DNA of 64,000 nt from Utricularia gibba (Eukaryota; Streptophyta; Magnoliopsida; Lamiales; Lentibulariaceae): positions 744,001 to 808,000 of the forward strand of contig CM007989.1 of assembly GCA_002189035.1 (NCBI GenBank). The letters are read 5' to 3'. The translations under genes and the position numbers were made by a program. Under the pieces are notes generated by a model. It ran no database searches and was not told where the DNA came from. It saw nothing but the letters and a program-made list of their open reading frames with translations. Shown in pieces: positions 1 through 13,755 of this stretch (position 1 is the first letter of the stretch; every line of letters starts with the position of its first letter).

Positions 1-999
1 TGAAACCATAGAAAAGGAAAATCGATAATTCAGGGGAAATATTCGCAACCAGAACCAGAGATTTTAGCCTGAGCGAGAGGGAGGCAGCGAGGCCAGGAAG
101 AGACGATGATTAGATTCGGAAAGCGCTCCCTTCTACGTGTCCGCCTCTCGACCGTTGGCTAAAAATACTTTCTACAAATAATATTAAACCAAAACAAATT
201 TAATTACTATTTAAATTCCAGCCTTTAATATCATGAAACATAGACTTATTTTGTTTTCATAATTTATTGAAATAATTTTTTTTAATTTTTGAACTTTTCT
301 AATTTTTAATCATTTTATAGTAAAATCATACATTAAGATTCTGTAGTTAATTTAAAAAATTATTGAATTTTTAAATTTTTGTTTTAATGATTAAATAAGA
401 TAGTAATTAGTAAAAATATACAATAAACTTTTTATCTATTCTATAATATATATTTATATCACAATATTAAATTATATAATATATATATTATTTTATTAAA
501 TTTATAATATTACATAAAATAGTTTATAATATCAAATTGATTTATTCTATAATCTTAAAAACTGATTCTATCATACATAATTTTCAATACAACTTCAAAT
601 TATAAAATAAAGTTATAACAATTACAGCGAAAAACTAAATAAATAGAATGAAAATAATCTTTAAATGGATAAAATTAAAAAGCATATAAATTATAAATTA
701 TAATTTTATAAAAGAAAAATATAACATATTCAGACAATTTCCTCACCTTATTTAATGTCATAGGAAGGGAGCACGTTCAACAGCCCTCATGCTGAGATCT
801 TTGTCACAGTACGCGACGCTATCCACCACCTTTTTGAAGATTCCTGAGCATCATCATCATCCTGCGGCTTAGACGACACTGGTTTACAGGAATATCATTT
901 CCCGGGAATCACACTTACCCGTTCCGTAGTGATGCAAACAGTGCGCGATCACGGTCTCCTTTGTCTCTTCATCCTCGCATTCACGAAGGGTTGCTGCAT
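1..999. other. AT-rich intergenic stretch at left edge
   Basis: Positions 170-760 are strongly AT-rich with no credible coding signal. Positions 1-165 have a higher GC content and resemble the 5' leader or promoter of a gene running off the left edge, but no reading frame can be assigned. Positions 760-999 are the 3' flank of the NLR gene that ends at 1000. Confidence 0.5.
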
Positions 1000-3673
1000 T
1001 CAAGGAGGAAAAAAATGGTGAGCCCAGGTTGGTTGGGGTTGGGGTGAACCACACCACCCTGTGTTGTTTATACCTGCTATGTTGAGGACTACAACTCGCA
1101 GGAGCTGATTTCCCAAGTCAGATTGCTCTTCTTTGATCTGTGTTGCCCAATGCACGATGGCTTCTTGATGATCATCCACGATGGCTGATTCCAGAGTTGA
1201 TATGTATCCCATGTCGTCTGGGAGTTGAGTGAGGTTGGGGCATGCGATGAGGGCAAGGCGCTGAAGACTTGGGAAGGGGTTGGAGCCTTCGCTCGTCCAG
1301 CATTCCAGATCGCTTCTGTAAATTTCGAGTACCCTGAGGTTTTCGAAGTCCCCTTCCTTCATCTCCCAGACGCTTCCGAAGAAGACATTGTCCCTGACCT
1401 TGAGTACTTGAAGATTGGGTAGGGAACCGATTGCCCTGGCCATGTCCTCCCATCTGGCTCGCACTGCGCCTCCTCCCAGTTTCAGCTTCTTCAAGCTTGA
1501 TGGGAAGGTGAGGCTCTTCAGGAGTGGACTCTGCATGGACCATCCCAAGTCGTAGTATTCACCACTCCAACACTGGAGCTTCAGTATCTCGAGACGGGTG
1601 AGATGGCTGACATTGTTGAAGCAATATTCGGAACAAGACTCTTCTGTGGGAACAATGTCATAGAAAAGGTCCAGCTTCCTCATATTCGGTATCAGTTTCA
1701 CTGTCTCCTCCGTGAAGCAGAAGTTCCTGAGCTTTTCTAAAGAAAAGGTTTGGAAGTTGGTGCATTTTCTCTGTTGGACTGGGCAAGTAGGCGGGAGGAA
1801 AGAAGTCGACCTTCTTCAGTTTAGGCATCTTCCATATTTCAAGAGGTATGGTCAAAGACTTGATCATCCATGCGGTAGGTCCACACAAGCGAATGGTCAG
1901 GATCTCAAGGTTCTCCATCTTACAAATGCTCTGCGGAACATCTACGCCTTCAATGTCTGGAAAATTCAATTCTAAGTATCTTAAATGGCACAGTTTGAGC
2001 AGGTGCGATGGGAAATCGCTGCTTATAACATGAAATGCATCAAAGATTCTGAGATGCCTGCAGCTCAGCAACTCGGACACTGAATCCTCGTCGTTAGAGC
2101 CACAGATCAAGCTGCGAAGATATGGGAGTTTTGCAGTAACATCCTGGCCGGATTCATCTGTTAAAGAAGTCGCCCTGCGTGCGGTGGTAGTCCCCTCAGC
2201 TGTGTTATAGCTAAAATGAATGAACTTCTCTTGTTGAGCTTTTATTCGGCTCAGGTCTACCAGAAGATCGTGAATAGAAAAGAACTTAATCCGGCCACTG
2301 TAGGTTTTATCTCCGGCGATGATGAGATTTCTCTTGAGGAGTTGCCCCAAATACTCATAAGCAGTGTCTTCCACCTGCGTTGTTCCTCTGAGGAACCCAT
2401 CAACTATCCAGAACTTCAAGAGGATGGAGACACGAATGGCCTCACGTCTGGGGAAAACACTCATGTACAGAAAACATGGCCTCAAGTAATGCGGCAAATG
2501 TTGATAACTCAAACCCAAAATCTCCATGAAACGATCAGAACTGGACTCAGCAGCCCCAGCCACGTTATATGCTATACTCAGCCATGAATCTTGGTTCAAA
2601 TTGGCATTGATGAGAATACCTGCAATGACGACAATGGCAAGAGGAAGCCCATCACATCCTTTTGCGATATGTTTTCCGATTTCTATGAGCTCCACAGGGC
2701 AGGATTCTCCTCCAAACACCCTGTGCTCAAGCATGCTCCAACTTGTCTCCTCATCAAGAGGCTTCAGATTGCAAATGAAGCCCGACGGTTTCGCATAGCG
2801 TGCCAAATCCTCGCGCCTTGTAGTCAACAGCACCCAACTTCTATTCCCATCTTCTCGAAGGCGATTCAGCACTTCATCCCACGCATCAAAATCCCATATA
2901 TCATCGAGGACGATGAGGAACCTTCGGCCATATAACAGCTGATTAACCCTGATTCCAAGATCAATAATGCTGATATTCATGTGTTCCAAAGGATTCTCAA
3001 CTCCTAATATGGCAAGCAGAATAGCACAGACATCATAGTTTTGCGTAACCGTGACCCAACGACAGAGATCAAAATGATCGGTAATCCCCTTATCATCAAA
3101 TATAGCTCCTGCTAAGGAAGTTTTTCCGATTCCTCCCATCCCAACTATTGGCAAAATCTGAAGACCAACAGAAGAATGACTAAGTAAGCGAGTTCTAATC
3201 TGGTCCAGGTTATCATCGAATCCGAAAAGTTTCTCCCGTTTCGGAACCAGAGACGCTGTCGCCGTAGATGGGGTTTTAACTGGAGATGGTTCGTGCCCTC
3301 CATTCCCTTGTTGTTCACCAACACCCATTTTCATTTCATCCAAAATTGACTCAAAGATCGCACTCGCATTGCCCATGCCGTCAAATAAACCCTGTTTCTC
3401 CTCAGGGCTCGTCTCCTCATCCCAAATCGTGCGTGAGATGTAATCTTCCATGATTGATTCTGCTTCGTTGGCCGCATCGTGGATCTGTTCTTCCCACTTG
3501 GAAACCCCCTGAGGGAACTCATCAAAAAGTCTCCGCAAGGAGTTGATGTTACGTTGAAGAGACTCAAAGAGGCACCTTCCGTTTTGATGATGATCCAGAA
3601 TCTGATGGCGGTTCCTTTGGACGAAATCTTCAAGGACCTGATCAAGGGAAACCAAAACAGAGTAAGCCGCCAT
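1000..3673 (-). pseudogene. CC-NBS-LRR disease resistance protein, frame broken in the LRR
   Basis: Intracellular immune receptor of the coiled-coil NLR class. The start is the ATG at 3673 (MAAYSVLVSL), a usual opening for this subfamily; an in-frame ATG lies 15 codons upstream. A coiled-coil region is followed by the NB-ARC domain with P-loop GMGGIGKT (about residues 178-185), kinase-2 FLIVLDDIWD, RNBS-B VLLTTRRE, GLPLA and RNBS-D CFLYMSVFPR. The MHD position reads IHD. Leucine-rich repeats then run on, but the frame is lost near 1745-1765: upstream sequence reads in one frame and the remaining repeats (from FSLEKLRNF) in another. Restoring 8 bp there makes the whole span 894 codons with a clean stop at 1000, so the rest of the gene is well kept. 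There are no introns. It could be a recent pseudogene or encode a truncated receptor of roughly 670 residues. Confidence 0.85.
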
Positions 3674-3718
3674 GCCGCAAATGCAAGAAGCCCACGATGG
3701 AAAAGACACTGCATTCAA

Positions 3719-4352
3719 AATTCCAATTCTTCAAAACGTCAACTTATATGGAAAAGACAATTGTACCCCCTCTTTGTTGACTTCAAAGCCATTGTATGTG
3801 TAGATTAAAGATAGGATCATCTAGCTAGCACATATAAAGCCTTAACTATATAATAAATGTGTATAATATTTGAAAATTTTAATTCAACTGATTATTAGTT
3901 TTTTATCTATAATTTTTTTATATATTTAATTATTTAATTTTTTGATGTGAGATTTGTTGTTTTTATATTCACCTTCAAACCAAATTGTTTTTTTGTATGA
4001 TTATAAATAATGTTTGAATTATAAATTAATCTAATTTTTATGTTTAAATTCAATGTATTTTCTTATTTTTTTATTTAACCAAAATTCAAATAAATACTAA
4101 ATTCATTTTAACCACTTAAATCATGTGGTAAAATAATCATTTTGATATCATATTGAAATTACAAATGGATGTATTAAGCGAGTATGTTTTGAAACTTAAA
4201 TATATAATAAATATTAATTATATTAAAAAAATAAAATAAATTAATTATTAATGATTTATAATTTATCATATAATTAATGATTTAAATTTAATTTTTAGAC
4301 GTGAATTGATTGTTAGAGGGTGGAGGGGGAATTTTGCCGGGTGTTTTGATGA
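3719..4352. other. Intergenic, AT-rich
   Basis: Spacer between the divergent NLR and PPR genes. It should hold both promoters. It is AT-rich, with many TATA-like strings, so no single element can be chosen. I see no coding signal. Confidence 0.5.
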
Positions 4353-5762
4353 ATGAAGCCCACTCATCAGGCCTACCGAATTCTCCCCGGAATCAGATTC
4401 TTCATCCTTCGACGCTACCGTCGTAGTGCGTCTCCTATGTTTGATGGTTCCCGGGAAATTCGCTATTCTCCGGCTGAATCTCCAGACCTATTCAACCCCA
4501 AAGTCACAGCCTTCTTGGTATCGGATTCAACCCATTTGAAGCAGCTGCGTCACATTTTCGCCCAGATAATTCGAACCCACTTTCTTGATTTGTACCCAGA
4601 AACGTTTCACTACAACAACATCTGTAGAATCTTCAGCAGGCTAGGGTCGCCTCAAGACGCACTGCGGGTGTTCATCGCTATGTGTCGTTCAGGAGTACCG
4701 CCGGACAATTTTACGCTTCCGATAGTCCTGAAAGCTGCGAGCCTGAGCTTTGGCGTGCTTCTATGTGAACAACTACATGGGGTTTCTGTTAAGCACGGGT
4801 TGGAGAATGATGTGTACTGTGAGAGTGGACTTATCAGTTCGTATTGCAAGGCGGGCAAAATAGAGAATGCGCGTAAGGTGTTCGATAATAGTACCGAAAG
4901 GAAACTTGGGTCGTGGAATGCTTTTATTAGCGGGCTGTCGCAAGCTGGGGCAGCCAAGGAAGCTCTGGATATATTCATGTTGATGATGAGAAGAGGGATT
5001 GCCCCTGACGATGTCACAATGGTGAGCTTGACTTCAGCTTGTGGGAGTTTGGGTGACTTCAATCTGGCCCTTCAGCTACACAAGTGTGTTTTCCAGGCGA
5101 AAAGCTTGGAAAAATCCGATTTGCTCATGATGAACTCCCTTGTTGACATGTATGGCAAGTGCGGCAGAATGGACTTGGCTGGCAAAGTCTTCTGCAAGAT
5201 GGAGGAGAGGAATGTGTCATCATGGACCTCGATGATAGTTGGATATGCAGCTCAAGGGCGTGTGGTTGAAGCACTGGATTGCTTCCACCGGATGCTCGAA
5301 AGCGGAGTCACACCAAACGGGGTTTCCTTTGTTGGGGTACTCACGGCTTGTGTACATGGAGGGATGGTGCAAGAAGGGAAGAACTACTTCAACATGATGG
5401 TGAATAGCTACAGGATCAAGCCTGCATTACCCCATTACGGATGCATGGCTGACCTGCTCGGCCGGGCCGGACTGCTGGAAGAGGCAAAGGCGATGGTTGA
5501 TGAGATGCCGCTCAAAGCTAATGTTGTGATATGGGGTTGTTTGATGGGAGCCTGCGAGAAGTTTGGGAATGTGAAAATAGGAGAGTGGGTAGGGAATCAG
5601 TTGATGGAGCTGGATCCTGAGAATGATGGGGTGTACGTAGCTTTGTCCAACATCTACGCAAGTCATGGAATGTGGGAAGAGGTTGAGAAAATTAGAAATA
5701 TTATGAAGGAAAGAGCAATGATCAGATTACCTGCTTATAGCTTGCGTGAGGCTGCAGCTTGA
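4353..5762 (+). CDS. Pentatricopeptide repeat protein, PLS/E class
   Basis: Intronless 469-residue PPR protein, expected to bind organellar RNA in mitochondria or plastids. The first 30 residues are Arg-rich and poor in acidic residues, as in an organelle-targeting peptide. Repeats are visible from about residue 85, with typical phrases such as NSLVDMYGKCGRMDLAGKVF and WTSMIVGYAAQGRVVEALDC. The C-terminal part (YGCMADLLGRAG, then LMELDPENDGVYVALSNIYA) is the E/E+ region that follows PLS repeats. There is no DYW deaminase domain. Length and order resemble Arabidopsis At1g77170, from memory. The frame is intact. Confidence 0.9.
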   Translation: MKPTHQAYRILPGIRFFILRRYRRSASPMFDGSREIRYSPAESPDLFNPKVTAFLVSDSTHLKQLRHIFAQIIRTHFLDLYPETFHYNNICRIFSRLGSPQDALRVFIAMCRSGVPPDNFTLPIVLKAASLSFGVLLCEQLHGVSVKHGLENDVYCESGLISSYCKAGKIENARKVFDNSTERKLGSWNAFISGLSQAGAAKEALDIFMLMMRRGIAPDDVTMVSLTSACGSLGDFNLALQLHKCVFQAKSLEKSDLLMMNSLVDMYGKCGRMDLAGKVFCKMEERNVSSWTSMIVGYAAQGRVVEALDCFHRMLESGVTPNGVSFVGVLTACVHGGMVQEGKNYFNMMVNSYRIKPALPHYGCMADLLGRAGLLEEAKAMVDEMPLKANVVIWGCLMGACEKFGNVKIGEWVGNQLMELDPENDGVYVALSNIYASHGMWEEVEKIRNIMKERAMIRLPAYSLREAAA

Positions 5763-6110
5763 TCCTTCTTCAGGTTTGTATATATCTGGTGCAGATGGCT
5801 TCCAGCTTTCTGTAACTGATTTTTCATAGTTCTGTGACTGCGTTTGGTTTGTGGTTCAAGAATCACCATAAAAGCTGCAACTTTTCTTCGGATGAGTTCA
5901 GTTTGCATCATTCTGGTTAACCTTGTGGCATGATTTGTAGGCGAGGAATCCTCAGCGCCATTCAACAAAAATAGGAAGGAGTAGTCTTCCTCATTTCTCC
6001 CAGAAGTAGTTTCCTCGTCGTCTCGATGCGTGCCTTCAACATCACGTCCACCTGCTTCGTCTCATCCCGATCCTCCTCCGGCGCCGGAAAGCCACGCCCA
6101 CCTCCTATCA

Positions 6111-8278
<2,168 letters not shown>

Positions 8279-8701
8279 ATTCAAGACTCTTGTTTTGAAC
8301 TTTCTCAAAACAAGTAGATCCATCATGGAGGCACAGCAGAATGCATGCACATATTACTGAACAAAGTCTTGACCAAACTGGGGGAGGCCTGCTGGATCAA
8401 TCTGCAAACTCAAGGTTTGTTTAGGCCCAACAAAATGGATTGTCTTGTGCATGAACAATGTGACGGATGCAATGTTCGATTCTATTCATTCTGATCACAG
8501 ATTCTTGAAGGTACGCCTACTGTGAAACATACAGATATGGTGTTTCATTCTATTCATCCTGATGACATATTCTGAAATTAAAATACAAAATAGTTCAATC
8601 AAATGCCATACAACTAAAGTAGACATTAAAAAGCTTCAAAAAATACAAGCTCCATCCAACGGTAGAATAAAAAATGAACCGCAAAGGGCTCGTGAAATGG
8701 C
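8279..8701. other. Convergent 3' flanks of the CDPK and IleRS genes
   Basis: Holds the 3' untranslated regions of the two convergent genes. No further coding signal is seen. Confidence 0.6.
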
Positions 8702-11700
8702 TTACTGCCGGGTAACCTTCTGCTTTGAGAAGTAATCTGCAGCTGATAAAAATATGTGTTCTCCCAAAACAACTTCAACAGGAGGTAGACCTTCAACACA
8801 CCCAACTTTGATCTTTCCGTCACCTTTTTGGAACTCTACCTTCAAATTATGGGTATCTCTCGTCAACAAATAGGTTTTTAACCCCTGTGCAGACCTGGTA
8901 TTGCCATCATAGAGTGAAACAATTTTATTTGTGTTGAATGCCAGGGACGGCCTAGTCAAGATGATGGAGAACGATAGATTTGAGATTCCATGGAAGCTCT
9001 CTTCAGCAAGAGTTACAGCATGAGGTGCAATCACTGAGAATGGAAGCAGTGGAGAACCAAGTGACTCTCTTATGTACTCTTCTTGAGATTCTAATAGTTC
9101 CCGAGAATTTGTTTCATCATCGTCCAAGGATTTAAAGTAAACCTCCACCAAATCTGTGGGTTCAAGTGCAGATTTCTTCCTTAATTTCTGGATACGGTTC
9201 ACTATCTCACGGGCAACTCCTGCCTCAAACAAAGATTCATCTGCCCGCAAGTCCAGTACAACCAGTACATCACCATCTCCTTTAGCATCCACTTCCTCTG
9301 CCCTTACACCACTAGGGGGTTTGAATTCCCGAGCAACCCGAATATCACTGAGCTTCAGAACGTGTCCAGCAATAGTGATCTCACCAGCTTTTTCAAAAGA
9401 TAATATATCTTGGGTTGACAAAGCTTTTACTTCCTTAGCAACAGCTCCCACTGATTTTCCAAGCCTTTTTCCTAAAATGCTAAAATCAGGCTCTGCACGC
9501 AAAGTTGCATACTTCAACGCATCACTGCATGGCACCAAAGACCTTACATTAAGCTCCTCTAGCACATACTCTTTCAGTTTACCAGCAATGTCTTCAAGAA
9601 AATCTTCATCGGGATGTACAACTACAATCTCCTTGAGTGGCATTTTGAGAGGCTTATTATGGCGCTCCCGAATGTTTCGCGCAAGGTCTATGATAGTCAT
9701 CATCCGGTTGACACTTTCTTCAATGCGCTCCCCTCTCTTCCCCTCTACTTCAGGAAAACTACAGAAATGAATGCTCTCCTCTGATTCATCAATAACCTTT
9801 CTCATGTTCTGATATAGGACCTCAGTAAAGAATGGCGTGAATGGAGCCATGGATTTACATGCAGTTAGAAGCACGTAATATAGAGTAGAAAGAGCAGTTC
9901 TACAATCAGCATCCCCTGTACGTCCCTTCAGCCTCTTTCGGTTGAAACGAACATAAATATTTGTCAGGTTATCCAAGAATTTCAGTAAATACGGGACCAC
10001 TGTGTACAATCTATAAGCATCCATTTCTTGACGCACAAAGTGGACCAGGCTCTGAGTGGCAGAATTGATCCATTGGTCAAGCACATTGGACGACTTCTGA
10101 AGAATCTGTTGATTAACAGGAGTGAAAGGGGCAAATCCCTCAACTTCAAGTCTTTTAGCATTTTGCACCATGAATCTGTAAGCATTATACCATGGTAAAA
10201 ATACATCCTTCACTACACCATAAACGCCTTCCTTTTTAAAGCGCAAGGGTTCAGCACGAACAACAGGAGAATTTATAATGTATAGACGCAATGCATCAGC
10301 TCCATAATCATCAATGACTTCAGATGGTGGAGGGTAATTTTTCAGTCTCTTGCTCATCTTTTTCCCATCCTCAGCCAAAACAAGCCCATTGCAAATCAGG
10401 TTTCTGAATGCAGGTTTTCCAAATAATGCTGTTGATAGAACCATAAGTGTGTAGAACCAGCCACGTGTTTGATCCAGTCCCTCAGCCACAAAATGTCCAG
10501 GAAAATTGTTTTCAAAGAGCTCCACATTTTCAAATGGATAATGTATATACGCATAGGGCATAGAGCCACTCTCAAACCAGCAATCAAACACATCTTCAAC
10601 CCTTCGAAGGACCCCAAACTCGGGACCGCGACTTGATGGAATTGTAATATGATCAATTTTATGACGATGCAAATCAGTTACAGAGGCTCCCGAAAGCTTT
10701 TCTAGTTTCTCAACGGAATCCACAACCACAATCTCCTCTCCATCCTCACTCAGCCATAACGGGAGTGGAGTACCCCAAAACCTGCTTCTACTGACGGCCC
10801 AATCTCTAGCATTTTCAAGCCAATTGTGAAAACGTTTTTCTTTCACAAAATCAGGTACCCAGTAAGTCTGTTTGTTATTTTCTAGCAACTGATCTTTAAT
10901 CTTTTCTACAGCAACAAACCAGCTGGGCACTGCCCTGTAGATAAGAGGGGTATCAGATCTCCAGCAAAATGGGTAGCTATGTGTAAAACTTCCAGATTTG
11001 ACAAGTCGATCTTTTTCTTTGACTGCTTGGATGATATCCTTATCTGCATCCTTCACATATCGCTTACTAAAATCAACAACTCTCTCAGTAAAACAGCCAT
11101 CATCGTCCACTGCCACAACTAAATTTTCACCCTTATTAATTATACCATTTTCCATACAGACGCGGTAATCATCTTCACCAAAAGCTGGAGCACAATGAAC
11201 TATTCCAGTACCACTGTCGTCAGTCACATAATCATCTGAAACAACTTTAAATGCCACGTGAGAGAAATCTGAGAAATAATCAAACAGGGGAACATACTTC
11301 CTACCCACTAGAGAAGCCCCTGAAAACTTTGCCAAAATTTCATAAGTCTCGACATTCTTAGGTTTGCCACCTGAAGATTTCTGTTTGTTTGACTTATCTG
11401 ATTCACCTGCAGCAGTCCCATCAGACACAGCCTTCTTTGCCTTTTCAACTGGAAGCTCCGCCAAACGAGATTCGGCAACCACATAAACTTTCCCGGTGAA
11501 CTTGTTTCGAACTTTCACATACACAAAATTAGAATTTACACAAAGTGCCAAATTGCTAGGCAACGTCCAAGGAGTTGTAGTCCAAGCAACAAAACTCGCA
11601 CCATCAGGATCATCAACAACAGGAAAAGCTACCATTAGTTCGGGGTCAGGAACCTCCTTATAGTTGGAATTGGCTTCAAAATTAGATAATGGAGTTTTCA

Positions 11701-12481
11701 ACCCTGTGCTATACGGCATTACCTGCACCAAAAATTTTACCACGAATCATGGAACACTAAAAACTTCCGAAGAACACAATGAAACCTTGAATGCCCGTAT
11801 GAAATAGCACAAGACGCCACTTCCGTAAAACGAACAGCAAGTTAGAACAGATAAATGTAAGCAAAAAGCTCATAAAATTCAAAAAAAAAAAAAAAAAATG
11901 CAGCAAGGGCTCCAAATCTGTAAGACATTGGAAGAATGTAGTCGAACCTTGAACCCTTTATAAACCAGCCCCTTCTTGAAGAGCTGAGCGAACACCCACC
12001 AAACCGATTCCATGAATTTTATATCCATGGTCTTATAATCGTTCTCAAAGTCAATCCAGCGTCCCACCCTCCGCACAGTTTTCTCCCACTCACCAACATA
12101 CCTCTGCACAATTCCCCTACATTCTTCATTGTAGTTGCCAATCCCCATCTTAAGCACATCCCCGCGGCTCTTGATCCCCAGCTTTTGATCAATTTCATGT
12201 TCCACAGGCAATCCATGGCAATCCCATCCGAATCTTCGTGTCACATGATGGCCCGTCATCGACTGATACCGCGTTACAATATCCTTGATCGTCCCGGCCA
12301 AGATGTGGCCATAGTGAGGTAATCCCGTGGCGAACGGCGGCCCATCGTAAAAAATGTATTCCGGTAGGTGTTTAGTACGCTCGAGCTGCGTCTTGAAAGC
12401 TGCAATCTCGTCCCACCATTCGAGTATCTTCTCTTCATGCGATGGGAACGAGAAGTCCTTTCCCTCAGATACGTCCTCCAT
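8702..12481 (-). CDS. Isoleucyl-tRNA synthetase, cytosolic type
   Basis: Class I aminoacyl-tRNA synthetase that charges tRNA-Ile with isoleucine for cytosolic translation. Two exons: 11948-12481 and 8702-11722, with a GT-AG intron of 225 bp; together 1184 residues, as expected for the eukaryotic cytosolic enzyme. The HIGH-type motif is HYGH at about residues 55-58. The KMSKR loop is near 632-636. Between them lies the CP1 editing domain ([11 protein letters not shown]). An anticodon-binding domain and a plant-type C-terminal extension follow. The N-terminus has no obvious organelle presequence, which supports the cytosol. The frame is clean throughout, unlike several neighbours. The upstream leader carries a telo-box-like AAACCCTAG (12519-12527, minus strand), common in translation genes. 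Confidence 0.96.
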
Positions 12482-12848
12482 CAACGACGATCTCCGCCGC
12501 CGCCGGGTAATGAAGTGGCTAGGGTTTTTGCCCTTTGCTGATTGAACCTAAATACAACACTTATTTATTTATTTAATATATATATTTTTTACTACTTTGA
12601 CAAGTCAAAGGCAGCCATGGATCCTCGCTTGGAACCAGCTCGAGCAAACCTATCTCCGATGCAAGAACAGATTCCTCTCCAGGATGCTTCTTGTCCGAAT
12701 GAAGAAGCCACGAATCCTTCTTTCTAAAGGAAAAGAAATGCTTACGGAACTGTGCTGAGTCTTTGCTATTTAACAACCCGACAAACATCGTCGTCTTCGG
12801 TACATTCGGCCGGCGATTGACATAGAACAGCCATACCCAGCGACAAGG
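12482..12848. promoter_or_regulatory. Shared divergent promoter region of IleRS and the RTM2-like gene
   Basis: The two start codons face away from each other and are 367 bp apart, so both promoters lie in this interval. It includes the telo-box-like element of IleRS and an AT-rich patch (12560-12600) that could serve as core promoter. Co-regulation is inference. Confidence 0.5.
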
Positions 12849-13573
12849 ATGACTCAAGCCAACAACTTCGATCCTCTGACTGATCTCGTCCGGGAGGATG
12901 AATGCGATACTCTTCTTTTATATCTCCCTGGTAATATCTCCGTCTCTCTACAATGTTTCCCGGTGGTTACTTTCCATTGATCAAGTGATTACATGATATG
13001 GTTACAGGGTTCTTCAAAGACCAGTTGAGAGTTCAGTTGACGGCTTCGGGGAATCTGAAGATCAGCGGAAGAAGCCAACTCCGCGATGGGGGAATGAGGA
13101 GCTTCGTGAAGGAATTTCCGATTTCCGCATCGTGCGACAGGGAGAAAATCACAGCCAAATTCGAAGGCGAAATACTCTACATAAGACAACCGCATGTGCA
13201 TTCTCCAGCTCCCACTCCGTCAACCGCTCCCGTTCCTGCCCCCGGTCCGTCAACAGAAGCTACTCCTGCTCCTGTCGCGGCAACCGATGATCGCGCCAAG
13301 GCCAATGAAAAACCAGATTCCGGCGCGGAAGATGGGAAGAAGCCCGAGGGGGAAGAAGCTAAAAAGGAAGAAAGCGTCGAGAAGAGGGGTGAAGAATGGC
13401 AGGTTGCCAGAGGAAGAGTCAAAGGGTCGGCCAAGGTGAAGACAGCGGCGGTCCTAGTCATTGGGCTACTGCTGGTGTTGGTAGTGGGCATCTACGTCGC
13501 CCATATGAGTTCGCCGTGGCAGTGGCAGTGGCCGGCGCCGGCGCCGGCGGAAGATCAACTTGCCTCGTTATGA
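12849..13573 (+). CDS. Hsp20/alpha-crystallin-like membrane protein, RTM2-like
   Basis: Two exons, 12849-12930 and 13008-13573, giving 215 residues. Residues about 10-95 form an Hsp20-like fold (DTLLLYLPG, FFKDQLRVQL, then GEILYIRQP), with the intron after LPG as in related plant genes. A Pro/Ala-rich then Glu/Lys-rich linker follows, and a single hydrophobic segment near the C-terminus (AAVLVIGLLLVLVVGIYV) should anchor it to a membrane. This order matches RESTRICTED TEV MOVEMENT 2-like proteins, some of which limit long-distance movement of potyviruses in phloem, while many relatives have no known role. The tail is rich in Trp, Pro and Ala. Antiviral activity cannot be read from the sequence. 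Confidence 0.82.
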
Positions 13574-13755
13574 ACAACACAAATGAATCATCATATTCAC
13601 ATTGTAAATTAATAAAAACGCTAAATGCCAACATAAACCTAAACCTTTTAAAAAAACACCCTTTCAAAAAGTATATAAACGCATATTACCATTTTTTATT
13701 ATTTCTATAAATAGAAAATAATGTTTCTTTTTTAAGCATGAGGTCTAAGAATGCA

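Noticed and set aside
9156-9770. 204-codon plus-strand open frame opposite IleRS
   Set aside because: It lies wholly antisense to a conserved, intact IleRS exon and is Ser/Thr-rich low complexity, as expected for a shadow frame.
13177-13491. 104-codon minus-strand frame opposite the RTM2-like linker
   Set aside because: It is antisense to a Pro/Ala/Glu-rich coding stretch, and its own composition is low complexity.
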